Of a DNA stretch of 64,000 bases, positions 9,373 to 17,220 are shown piece by piece (the stretch's first letter is position 1; every line of letters begins with the position of its first letter). The notes under the pieces were generated by a model. That model was not told the DNA's origin. It saw nothing but the letters and a program-made list of their open reading frames with translations, and ran no database searches. The stretch lies in NCBI GenBank assembly GCA_041600415.1, contig JBFIKF010000003.1, forward strand, positions 248,001 through 312,000, in the 5' to 3' direction. Origin of the DNA: JBFJKD01 sp041600415 (lineage in GTDB: Bacteria > Pseudomonadota > Gammaproteobacteria > Pseudomonadales > Porticoccaceae). The position numbers and the translations under genes were made by a program.

Positions 9373-10269
9373 TTATAGCTCCAGATCCATGCCGAAGCCA
9401 GTGGATTCCGTACCGTGGCCAAAAATATCCTTGACGTAATGTTCCTGCTGGGCCATCGCCTTGCGCGCACCCCAGCCAAGCTCCATTAACCACCCGGACG
9501 GTGTACCGGAATAGAAGGTCACCGCTTCGTCGTTTGCATGCTTGCCCATCTGCAGCGCCACTGGAATCTTGCGCCCGCGAATAATGTCGTGGGCCAGCCC
9601 CAGGTCGTCGACATGGGTGTATTCAAGCATCAGGTGATTAATGCGTTTATCCATCGGGCCGAGACCAAAAGCAATGGAGTGCTGACGATCGTTACAGTGC
9701 ATAAATACCGGTTTTGCCACCATGCCATTGGGCAAATTCAGCTTGTATTCAACCGAACCGCGCAGGCCGAGCAGCGAGTAAAATTTGTAGGCAGCGTCGA
9801 CATCATCCTGGCGACTGATAAAATGACCGATCCCTTCACTACCGGTTACAAACCCACCGTACATACGACGGCCCGGACGAAAGGGCAAATGAGTATCAAC
9901 CTGAGGAGAGTAAAAAATTTCCGTCGGGGTGCCGCTCGGATCCAGCATTTTTAACAAACCCAGAACACGACGTTCCTGGGCTTCCTCTTCAGTTCCAACC
10001 TTGAACTTTATGCCGGCATCCTTTAACTGTTTGGCTATTGCTTCCAGTTCATCCGGACCCGCGACCCGCCAGCCAGCATAGGCGAGATCGTCCTCTTTGG
10101 ATTTATGAAACACCAGGCGGTGATGCCAGTTGTCCATACGCGCGTAAAATCTGTCACCCTCACCCTCGTCGACCACATCAAAGCCAACGCACTCGGTTGC
10201 GTAGTCTTTCCAGGCGTCCATATCCGTGACGTTGAAACCAAGATAGCCTAGTTCAGTTACCCTTACCAT
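9373..10269 (-). CDS. Type I extradiol ring-cleavage dioxygenase (BphC/HsaC-like)
   Basis: A 298-residue two-domain vicinal-oxygen-chelate protein. The iron ligands of catechol-type extradiol dioxygenases are recognisable: H149 in GIGHFIS, H212 in NHLMLEY and E263 in GWLMELGWG. Active-site residues H197 (QHSIAFG), H244 (GKHANDE) and Y253 (VTFYS) are also present. The N-terminal domain lacks ligands, as expected. It should cleave a catechol next to one hydroxyl, such as a dihydroxybiphenyl or a steroid catechol. ATG at 10269 follows GGGGAGAAC. It stands alone, without hydrolase, ferredoxin or oxygenase partners in this window. Confidence 0.88.
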   Translation of the reverse strand: MVRVTELGYLGFNVTDMDAWKDYATECVGFDVVDEGEGDRFYARMDNWHHRLVFHKSKEDDLAYAGWRVAGPDELEAIAKQLKDAGIKFKVGTEEEAQERRVLGLLKMLDPSGTPTEIFYSPQVDTHLPFRPGRRMYGGFVTGSEGIGHFISRQDDVDAAYKFYSLLGLRGSVEYKLNLPNGMVAKPVFMHCNDRQHSIAFGLGPMDKRINHLMLEYTHVDDLGLAHDIIRGRKIPVALQMGKHANDEAVTFYSGTPSGWLMELGWGARKAMAQQEHYVKDIFGHGTESTGFGMDLEL

Positions 10270-10352
10270 TTTGTTCTCCCCTGCTGAGTTTGTTAATTGA
10301 TAATACTATCATTGCGAGGCTTACGATTACCAGATGGGCACCCACAAAGTGC

Positions 10353-11387
10353 TCACATCTGGCCCAACGGCCTGATACCCACCGCGTGGCGTAGCTTTTT
10401 TACCATTCCCTGACTATAAATCCGCGCTTTGGCGGCACCTGCCAGTAATTCCTGTTCGATTGCCGCAGGTCGTTCGAGTAAATCGTAATAGCGATCCCGC
10501 GCCGGCTTAAGTTCCCCGTTCACCTTGTCAAACAGGCGCTTTTTCGCCTCACCCCAGGCAATGCCAGCCGCAAATTCGGCGCGCATTTCTGCGCACTCGG
10601 CCGGCGTTGAAAACGCCTGCCATAACTGAAAAACCGCCGATCCGTCTGGATCTTTTGCCTCGCCAGGTTCCAGTAAATTGGTCTTAATTTTATTAATGTG
10701 TTTTTTAAGCTGGTTTTCCGCGAGAAACAGCGGAATAGTGTTATTGTAGCTTTTGCTCATCTTGCGGCCGTCGAGGCCCTGCAGAACCGCTACATCGTCG
10801 TCTACCACCGCTTCGGGCAGAACAAAGTGGTCGCCGTAGTGGTGGTTAAACCGCTGTGCAATATCCCGCGCCATTTCGACGTGCTGAATCTGATCCCTGC
10901 CCACGGGAACCTTGTTCGCCCCGAACATCAAAATATCGGCCGCCATCAACACCGGATAACCGAACAGGCCCATGGTTATTCCATAATCCGGGTCCGTACC
11001 CTCCGCTTCATTATCCTGCACCGCCGCCTTGTAGGCATGCGCTCGATTCATCAGACCCTTGGCGGTCATACAGCTGAGCAGCCAGGTCAGTTCGGGGATT
11101 TCCGGTATATCCGACTGCCGATAAAACACGACTTTCTGAGTATTCAAACCGAGGGCCAACCAGGTCGCCGCCACTTCCAGTGTCGAGCGATAAACTTCAT
11201 CCGGATTTTGGCATTTGATCAGCGCATGGTAATCCGCCAAAAAGTAAAACGACTGCGCGTCACCCCGTTGACTTGCCTGGATAGCGGGGCGAATGGCGCC
11301 AACATAATTTCCCAGGTGCGGCGTTCCCGAGGTGGTAATTCCGGTCAGGACAATATCTTTACTGGTAGGCAATATGATTACTCGCAA
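10353..11387 (-). CDS. trpS: Tryptophanyl-tRNA synthetase
   Basis: Class I aminoacyl-tRNA synthetase of about 340 residues charging tRNA-Trp. Seen: the HIGH-like GTPHLGNYVGA and the KMSKSYNN loop. The start is uncertain: the frame opens with TTG at 11387, and another TTG lies at 11372. No ATG precedes the conserved IVLTGITTSG. It is transcribed away from the lipoprotein cluster. Confidence 0.94.
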   Translation of the reverse strand: MRVIILPTSKDIVLTGITTSGTPHLGNYVGAIRPAIQASQRGDAQSFYFLADYHALIKCQNPDEVYRSTLEVAATWLALGLNTQKVVFYRQSDIPEIPELTWLLSCMTAKGLMNRAHAYKAAVQDNEAEGTDPDYGITMGLFGYPVLMAADILMFGANKVPVGRDQIQHVEMARDIAQRFNHHYGDHFVLPEAVVDDDVAVLQGLDGRKMSKSYNNTIPLFLAENQLKKHINKIKTNLLEPGEAKDPDGSAVFQLWQAFSTPAECAEMRAEFAAGIAWGEAKKRLFDKVNGELKPARDRYYDLLERPAAIEQELLAGAAKARIYSQGMVKKLRHAVGIRPLGQM

Positions 11388-11772
11388 CTCATTTGAGTGG
11401 TAACAACGCGGCCGTCACCGCGCAAACTGGCCGCCTATAATACCGGATACCGGGGCGGATAAAAGCTCACAGTTGGCGATTATCTACCGTTGAGCACGTC
11501 GGCAAACCCTGTACACCCCATCCGTTCGATAACATGTGCCATCGATAACCCGCGCACCGTATGACATGGGTCAATATCGCGCTGGGCCAGCACTACTATT
11601 ATGCTTAACAGTACGAGGCGTTAACCGGGGAGTCCGCAACGCCGCGGCTCCCGGCTACAAGACCCCGGGCAATGGTGTTGGCTGGCCTTGACAATTTGCC
11701 TCCCAACCCCGATGTCGATAAGTGCAAGACTGCGTTGATTTTTACACTACCCAACAACAAAGGAAGGTACCT
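11388..11772. other. Intergenic region, trpS to lipoprotein gene
   Basis: About 385 bp between divergent genes with no credible ORF. A perfect -35 hexamer TTGACA lies at 11688-11693 on the plus strand, but I see no good -10 at the right distance. Any promoter for the lipoprotein gene is therefore unconfirmed. Confidence 0.4.
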
Positions 11773-12048
11773 ATGTCCAGATATATTCTCCCCGCAATGC
11801 TATTCGCAACCGTGGTGCTTGGTGGTTGCGCGAGTAATTCAGAACTGGCCAGCGTGCGCGCCGCGGCTGAACGGGCCCAGGCCAGTGCCGACCGCGCCCA
11901 ACAAACAGCTGACGCCGCTATGGCCACGGCCAACAAGGCGGCACAAACTGCCGATCAGGCGAACGCCAGGGCAGGTAATGCCGAAGCGACAGCCAATCAG
12001 GTCAATGAAAAAGTCGACCGGATGTTCAAGAAAACCATGATGAAGTGA
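11773..12048 (+). CDS. OprI/Lpp-like alanine-zipper outer-membrane lipoprotein
   Basis: A 91-residue lipoprotein. The signal peptide ends in the lipobox VLGGC (Cys at about residue 18). The mature part is a long Ala-rich heptad helix (AAAERAQASADRAQQTAD and following) as in Pseudomonas OprI and Braun's lipoprotein, and the C-terminus is a lysine, the residue Lpp uses for attachment to peptidoglycan. The frame is open upstream to 11722, but AAGGAAGG sits just before ATG at 11773. It probably ties the outer membrane to the wall as a trimer. The two L,D-transpeptidase genes next to it belong to the enzyme family that makes this linkage. Confidence 0.88.
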   Translation: MSRYILPAMLFATVVLGGCASNSELASVRAAAERAQASADRAQQTADAAMATANKAAQTADQANARAGNAEATANQVNEKVDRMFKKTMMK

Positions 12049-12062
12049 GCTACAGGCCGACA

Positions 12063-12098
12063 CCGGTGTTCGCCCAGGTGTTACTTGGCGAACGCCGG
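12063..12098. terminator. Hairpin between lipoprotein gene and transpeptidase gene
   Basis: CCGGTGTTCGCC and GGCGAACGCCGG form a 12-bp stem with one mismatch and a 12-nt loop, between two convergent genes. There is no clear T-run, so termination is plausible but not certain. Confidence 0.5.
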
Positions 12099-12113
12099 CG
12101 TCCGTAATTCGAG

Positions 12114-12692
12114 CTAATCGCGAATTACCACCCGGGTTCCAATTCGCACGTGGGCGGCGAGGGCATCGATTTGCCTGTTACTCAGAGCCACGCAGCCCTG
12201 CGTCCAGTTAAACGACTCGTGGACTTCTGGATTGCCGTTACCAATGCCGTGAATGCCAATCGCCCCGCCAAGGGGGGTGGACATGGGCGGAATCTGGCCG
12301 CGCCGATGCGCATCCGCAATAAGACGAAAATGCTCGCCATCAATGAGATGCCGCGCCAGCGCCAGCTCGGCCTGCGCGACGGTAGGGTAATCAAGGCCGA
12401 TAAATAGCCGATAGCGACTGGCCGAGTCGATGGAGGTTACCCGATAGGTTCCCAGCGGAGTGGTGTCGTCGTTCAACAGGTGAAGTACCGCAACCCCTCC
12501 GCGGCCAACCGAAATATCTTCAAAGCGCGCAATTTCAGAATCCCCGTGCATGACCTTGAGCGTGGCCACCCCAGTTTCTATCAGCAGCCATTCACTATCA
12601 GATGCCCGGCCCGGTTGCGGTTTGAGAAATAACAGCGTAAAAATCCCGATAACAGCGAGTGCGCGGAACACATTATGCCTGGCTACTTCCAT
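12114..12692 (-). CDS. L,D-transpeptidase (YkuD domain), short form
   Basis: A 192-residue exported protein: hydrophobic segment at residues 10-30, then a single YkuD domain. The catalytic region is GIHGIGNGNP (H148) followed by FNWTQGCVALSN with the nucleophile C167; the usual SHGC is TQGC here. These enzymes form 3-3 wall cross-links or attach lipoproteins to peptidoglycan. The ATG at 12692 has AGAAGGG only a few bases upstream. Its first 18 bases overlap the start of the divergent second transpeptidase gene if both annotated starts are right. Confidence 0.85.
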   Translation of the reverse strand: MEVARHNVFRALAVIGIFTLLFLKPQPGRASDSEWLLIETGVATLKVMHGDSEIARFEDISVGRGGVAVLHLLNDDTTPLGTYRVTSIDSASRYRLFIGLDYPTVAQAELALARHLIDGEHFRLIADAHRRGQIPPMSTPLGGAIGIHGIGNGNPEVHESFNWTQGCVALSNRQIDALAAHVRIGTRVVIRD

Positions 12693-13850
12693 ACCCTTCT
12701 CTCACGGCTGGCGCGCATCGGGACCAGGGGCCACCGCCACGCACCAGGCTTGCCGCCCCATAACTTGGCACTACGCCTCGTCATCACACTCCCCATTACC
12801 CTCAGTTTAGCCATGTCCGTACCCATACTGGCAGCCACGTTTGATATGCCGCCGGCCGGCACTACGCTGGTGGGACAAATTCACAAAGTCACCCCGGGGG
12901 AAGACAATACCCTGCTGGATATTGCCCGCCACTACGACCTTGGCTACCACGAAATCACCTGGGCAAACCCCAGCGTAGACCCGTGGGTACCTGATGCCGA
13001 TACTCCCATTATCATTCCCACACAATTTATTCTGCCACCGCCACCCTGGCAAGGCATTGTGGTGAATATTCCACAGCGTCGCCTGTATTATTTTTTTTCA
13101 GACTCCGAAGGCGTTGACAAGGTAATGACGCTGCCCATCAGCATCGCCCGAGAGGGCTGGTCCACACCCCTTGGCCACACCACAGTTATCGCCAAATACA
13201 GAGATCCGGCCTGGTTCGTTCCAAAATCCATTCGCGAGGAACAGATGCGCGAAGGAGAAATAGATTTCCCCACTTATTTTCCGCCCGGGCCGGACAACCC
13301 CATGGGCATGCTGGCCATTAAAATCGGTTTCGACGGCATTTTTATTCACGGCACCAACCGACCCTGGGGCGTGGGCATGCGCACCAGCCACGGCTGTCTG
13401 CACCTGTATCCCGAAGATGCATTGACTCTGTTCCCGTTAATGAAACCGGGCATCCCCGTGCGGGTCATCAACAACCCATTTATGGTCGGCGTGGAGGCTG
13501 GACGGTTACTGGTGACCCATTATCCCACTGTTGCAGAATACCCGACCATGAGCGACCCGTTCACCCGGGCCGTCATGGCTCTGGAGCCCTACCTTGTTCC
13601 AGGGATAGCCCCGGGCGCTAACGGAATCAGCGAACCGTTCGACATTGACTGGGAGCGATTGCAAAATGTGATCGACGCCAACGTCGTGGTGCCCACCGCG
13701 GTACACCTGGGCGGTGTGACGACGGAGCAGTTGCTCAGCGAAATCGAAGTACAGCCTTACACTCAGCAACCCTATGGCCTGGACGCCAACAACGCGGCAC
13801 CGCCAGCGCGCCCGGGCACGAAACTGTCGAGCAAAGAACAGAACAATTGA
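12675..13850 (+). CDS. L,D-transpeptidase with LysM-like domain (ErfK/YbiS type)
   Basis: A protein of up to 391 residues. A hydrophobic segment at about residues 32-53 is the likely signal peptide. A LysM-like region follows (HKVTPGEDNTLLDIARHYDL to IIIPTQFILPP), then the YkuD domain with H225 in FIHGTNRPWG and C241 in RTSHGCLHLYPEDA. E. coli ErfK, YbiS and YcfS share this plan and attach Braun's lipoprotein to the wall, which fits the lipoprotein gene 0.6 kb away. The start is uncertain: ATG 12675 leaves a long N-terminal tail, while TTG 12765 or ATG 12813 would give a normal signal peptide. The C-terminal ~100 residues are proline-rich and low in features. Confidence 0.88.
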   Translation: MPGYFHTLLSRLARIGTRGHRHAPGLPPHNLALRLVITLPITLSLAMSVPILAATFDMPPAGTTLVGQIHKVTPGEDNTLLDIARHYDLGYHEITWANPSVDPWVPDADTPIIIPTQFILPPPPWQGIVVNIPQRRLYYFFSDSEGVDKVMTLPISIAREGWSTPLGHTTVIAKYRDPAWFVPKSIREEQMREGEIDFPTYFPPGPDNPMGMLAIKIGFDGIFIHGTNRPWGVGMRTSHGCLHLYPEDALTLFPLMKPGIPVRVINNPFMVGVEAGRLLVTHYPTVAEYPTMSDPFTRAVMALEPYLVPGIAPGANGISEPFDIDWERLQNVIDANVVVPTAVHLGGVTTEQLLSEIEVQPYTQQPYGLDANNAAPPARPGTKLSSKEQNN

Positions 13851-13988
13851 TAAACACGGCAATCTGGTGCGCGCCTGGACCTGCTTCAAAGAACGCGTAT
13901 TCGGGGAAACCCACCGACCGCTGTTAACGAAAACATCCGGAAGAAATTGCACGCATGTCCAGCAGTGCGAGCACGCGGTCAACGATAC

Positions 13989-14447
13989 CTAACGCGGCTC
14001 GCAAACAAAAACCGGAATATCCCGTGCGGAACGCTGTTGATAAAGTGCGTAATCTGGATAGTATTCACAACAAATCGGCCACACCCGCGCCTTTTCCTCT
14101 GCGTCCACCAAACGCGCCCGCAATTTCATTTTTTTGCTTTTGTACTGCACCTCGATATCGGGATGGGCAATCAAATTGTTGTACCACACCGGATTTTTCG
14201 GTGCGCCGCCCTGGGACGCCACCAATATTACGCCGTCCTGGTAGGGCACATACATCAGCGGCGTCACTCTTTTTTTGCCGGACTTTGCGCCAGTCATGGT
14301 CACCAGGCAGACGTCGTAACCTGCCAACTTACCCATCAGACGACCATTGCTCCAACGATAAACTTTCTCGTTCAAAGAGGAAAACACCTTGAGAAAAGGT
14401 AAAACTTTTTCCATTTGTTCCGACGTAGCGGTTTTTATATTAACCAT
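13989..14447 (-). CDS. Deazaflavin-dependent nitroreductase-family protein (DUF385/Ddn-like)
   Basis: A 152-residue split-barrel protein. The order VCLVTMTGAKSGKKRVTPLMYV, then VILVASQGGAPKNPVWYNNL, then YKSKKMKLRARLV fits the Ddn/DUF385 family, whose actinobacterial members use coenzyme F420. F420 use in a gammaproteobacterium is uncertain; the protein may bind another flavin or act on lipids at the membrane. It is not in an obvious operon; the AMACR-type gene follows upstream on the same strand after about 80 bp. Confidence 0.7.
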   Translation of the reverse strand: MVNIKTATSEQMEKVLPFLKVFSSLNEKVYRWSNGRLMGKLAGYDVCLVTMTGAKSGKKRVTPLMYVPYQDGVILVASQGGAPKNPVWYNNLIAHPDIEVQYKSKKMKLRARLVDAEEKARVWPICCEYYPDYALYQQRSARDIPVFVCEPR

Positions 14448-14529
14448 AATCCGAACTCCCCGAGTTAAATGAAAACATCAGTCCTGGAGCATTTTTTAGG
14501 CTGCTTTACACCTGCTTTTTAACTACTGG

Positions 14530-15681
14530 TCAGCGGATCGCGCCATTCGCCCTGAGGGCAGCAATTTCTTCACGACTAAGTCCCCAATCCGCCAGCGCCT
14601 GCTCACTGTGTTGTCCAGCGGTGGGCGCGGGACCTTTAATCGACGACGGCGTGCCCAAAAATCGCGGCGCAGGTGCCGGATGCCACTCGCCATCGCACTC
14701 GACAAACGCACCGCGCTGTTGATTGTGGTGATAGTGTCGCGCCTCTGTCAGGCCCAGTACCGGCGCGAAACAGATATCCGTATTCTCCATCAACTGACAC
14801 CACTCGTCCCGTGTTTTGGTCAGAAATATTTGCTGGAACTTATCTTTCATCATCGGCCACTGACTACGCTCCATCTGCGCAGGCAGTGACGCCGGATCTA
14901 TCTCCAGCTTTTCCAGCAGCTCGGCGTAAAATTTCGGTTCGATGGAGGCAATAGACACATATTTTCCGTCTTTGGTGCAATAAGTAGTGTAGAAGTGCGC
15001 TCCGCTATCGAGGATATTGCTGCCCCGTTTATCTTGATGTATACCTGCGGCAAGCATGCCGTAGGTGGCGGTCATCAGCGACAGCGCACCGTCCACCATG
15101 CCAGCGTCGACCACCTGCCCCTTACCGGTATTCTTCGCCGACAATAGCGCCGCCAAAATGCCGACCACCATATACAGGGTACCGCCGCCGTAATCCCCCA
15201 CCAGATTCAGGGGTGGCGCAGGTGGCTGATCGTCGCTCAGACCAATGGCGTGTAACGCACCGGACAGGGCAATATAGTTCAAATCGTGTCCGGCCGCCTG
15301 GGCCAACGGCCCCTCCTGACCCCAGCCGGTAATGCGTCCGTAGACCAGTCTGGCGTTGCGTGCCAGACAAATATCTGGACCCAGCCCCAGGCGCTCCATC
15401 ACCCCCGGACGAAATCCTTCGACCAGCGCGTCCGCCTGATCAATCATCTTCAGCAGGGCAGCAATGCCCTGCGGATTTTTCAAATCCACAGCCACCGAGC
15501 GACGGCCGCGGCCGGTAAAGCTAAAGCGAGTATCCATAGCGATACCCAGCCCCGCATCCTGCGTGCGATCAATGCGAATCACATCCGCGCCCATATCCGA
15601 CAGCATCATCGCCGTCATCGGCGCCGGGCCAATGCCCGCCAGTTCGATTACTTTAAACCCCTGTAGCGGTCCGCCCATCAT
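14530..15681 (-). CDS. CaiB/BaiF CoA-transferase, alpha-methylacyl-CoA racemase-like
   Basis: A 383-residue family III CoA transferase. The N-terminus (GFKVIELAGIGPAPMTAMML, then SDMGADVIRID) and DALVEGFRPGVMERLGLGP are typical of alpha-methylacyl-CoA racemase, which epimerises 2-methyl-branched acyl-CoAs in branched-chain lipid and sterol side-chain breakdown. CaiB-type transferases share the fold, so racemase activity is inferred. GGGAGAGA precedes the first ATG. It is followed upstream by a KAS III gene on the same strand after about 40 bp, probably one operon. Confidence 0.85.
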   Translation of the reverse strand: MMGGPLQGFKVIELAGIGPAPMTAMMLSDMGADVIRIDRTQDAGLGIAMDTRFSFTGRGRRSVAVDLKNPQGIAALLKMIDQADALVEGFRPGVMERLGLGPDICLARNARLVYGRITGWGQEGPLAQAAGHDLNYIALSGALHAIGLSDDQPPAPPLNLVGDYGGGTLYMVVGILAALLSAKNTGKGQVVDAGMVDGALSLMTATYGMLAAGIHQDKRGSNILDSGAHFYTTYCTKDGKYVSIASIEPKFYAELLEKLEIDPASLPAQMERSQWPMMKDKFQQIFLTKTRDEWCQLMENTDICFAPVLGLTEARHYHHNQQRGAFVECDGEWHPAPAPRFLGTPSSIKGPAPTAGQHSEQALADWGLSREEIAALRANGAIR

Positions 15682-15724
15682 TCTCTCCCGTTAACCTGGT
15701 CGTCGTTAGTCATATGTTTGCCAT

Positions 15725-16810
15725 TTATCCAGGCTGTTCGTGCTGTTGTTTGGCGGCCACAATCCCCTGCACTAACTCTAAACCGGTTTTGTCACAGGGC
15801 GGCAATCCCACATCGCTCAACCCCAGTGGTTGCGTGCGCTGCCCCCACTTTAACAGATGCGCACTCCAGGTTAAGCCGCCACCGAAGGCTGGCAGCAGCA
15901 GCAATCCACCAGGCTTAACACGCCCCTCTTCCACCGCCTCCACCAGCGCAACCAGGATAGTAGCCGCAGACATATTTCCGTAGCGGTGGATATTTACAAA
16001 CATTTTGTCGCCGCCCACGTTGAGACGTTTAGCCAGGGCGTCGATAATTCGGAGATTGGCCTGGTGTGGCACCACCAGATCGATATCCTCCGCCGTCAAC
16101 TGAGCGCGGGCGAGAACCTCGGTAACCGCCTGCCCCATGCCACTGACTGCCTTTTTAAATATTTCCTGCCCCTCAAAACTCCACCGGGTTTTTCCCACCT
16201 GCCAACCCTGGTTCGCATTCGCCAGACCCCAGCCGTGTACCGCCAGAATATCCCGCGACTCACCAAAACAGCCGAGAGCCTGTTGGAGTACGCCACTTTC
16301 CTCAGCGCTCCTCTCAAGCACCAACGCCGCGGCGCCGTCGCCAAACAACACTGCGACATTACGATCACTCCAGTCCATCACCGGGCTGATGGATTCAGCG
16401 CCGATAATCAGTGCATTTTTTACCACGCCCGTGCGAATCATCGCGGTCGCCGTGGACAGCGCGTACATACCACTGGTGCAGGCGGTATTCACGTCCATGG
16501 CGGCAGCGTTAACCGCCCCCAGCAATTGTTGCACTCGCGAAGCCGTATTTGGCACCATGTCGTCAAAACTACAGCTACCAAACACAATCAACTCGATATC
16601 TTCCGCGTTTACGCCAGCCGCAGCCAACGCGCGGACACAGGCCACATGTGCGAGATCGCTAACCGGAACGTGGGAGATGCGACGCTCCTGCATACCGGTG
16701 CGGCTGCGAATCCACTCGTCATCCGTGTCGATAAAATGGCTCAAATCCTGATTGGACAAAATCGCGGGGGGTAAACATTTGCCCCAACCGGTGATGGCGG
16801 CGTAAGTCAT
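15725..16810 (-). CDS. 3-oxoacyl-ACP synthase III family protein (FabH-like)
   Basis: A 361-residue condensing enzyme. The Cys-His-Asn triad is visible: VNTACTSGMYALS (nucleophile Cys), VPHQANLRI (His) and NIHRYGNMSAAT (Asn). The N-terminal half has DDEWIRSRTGMQERRI, as in FabH. It is about 40 residues longer than E. coli FabH at the C-terminus. The gene is not beside fabD or fabG but next to an AMACR-type gene, so a role in a special acyl chain rather than general initiation is possible; that is inference. Confidence 0.85.
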   Translation of the reverse strand: MTYAAITGWGKCLPPAILSNQDLSHFIDTDDEWIRSRTGMQERRISHVPVSDLAHVACVRALAAAGVNAEDIELIVFGSCSFDDMVPNTASRVQQLLGAVNAAAMDVNTACTSGMYALSTATAMIRTGVVKNALIIGAESISPVMDWSDRNVAVLFGDGAAALVLERSAEESGVLQQALGCFGESRDILAVHGWGLANANQGWQVGKTRWSFEGQEIFKKAVSGMGQAVTEVLARAQLTAEDIDLVVPHQANLRIIDALAKRLNVGGDKMFVNIHRYGNMSAATILVALVEAVEEGRVKPGGLLLLPAFGGGLTWSAHLLKWGQRTQPLGLSDVGLPPCDKTGLELVQGIVAAKQQHEQPG

Positions 16811-16994
16811 TGGGCGTCGCTCATTGCTAATATCTCAACTTTGGTAAAAAATAGTTCGCGAAAAATTCGATTCAGTTTATCCGCTCCGCACTGCGACGTC
16901 GAACCCGCCGGGTTACACTCACGCTATTACGGTTTAGCCAGCTGACCCCACAGGTCAGACACCCCGGCCATCTCCATATGGAGCAGTGATCAAC

Positions 16995-17180
16995 ATGCAG
17001 GAAACAGCCTCAATTATTTGTCCCTATTGCGGAGAAAACATCGAAGTCCTGATTGACTGCTCAGTGCCCGAGCAATCTTACATTGAGGATTGCGCAGTAT
17101 GTTGCCACCCCATTACGCTGGATATCACTGTCGACGAAGACCTGCTCCCCCAGGTATCACCCCGTCATGAAAACGAGTAG
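16995..17180 (+). CDS. CPXCG-motif small cysteine-rich protein
   Basis: A 61-residue protein with ICPYCGEN near the N-terminus and EDCAVCCHPI in the middle, a likely zinc-ribbon-like CxxC pair. The family is widespread in Proteobacteria with unknown function. An in-frame GTG at 16986 is too close to GGAG to be used; ATG at 16995 has GGAG about 11 bp upstream. It is divergent from the KAS III gene. Confidence 0.8.
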   Translation: MQETASIICPYCGENIEVLIDCSVPEQSYIEDCAVCCHPITLDITVDEDLLPQVSPRHENE

Positions 17181-17220
17181 ATTCAATATCAACCAGGCCT
17201 GTTTTGACGGGTTAACCGCC

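Noticed and set aside
10330..10362. Terminator at the trpS 3' end
   Set aside because: CCAGATG/CATCTGG can pair, but the stem is interrupted, overlaps the stop codon and has no T-run.
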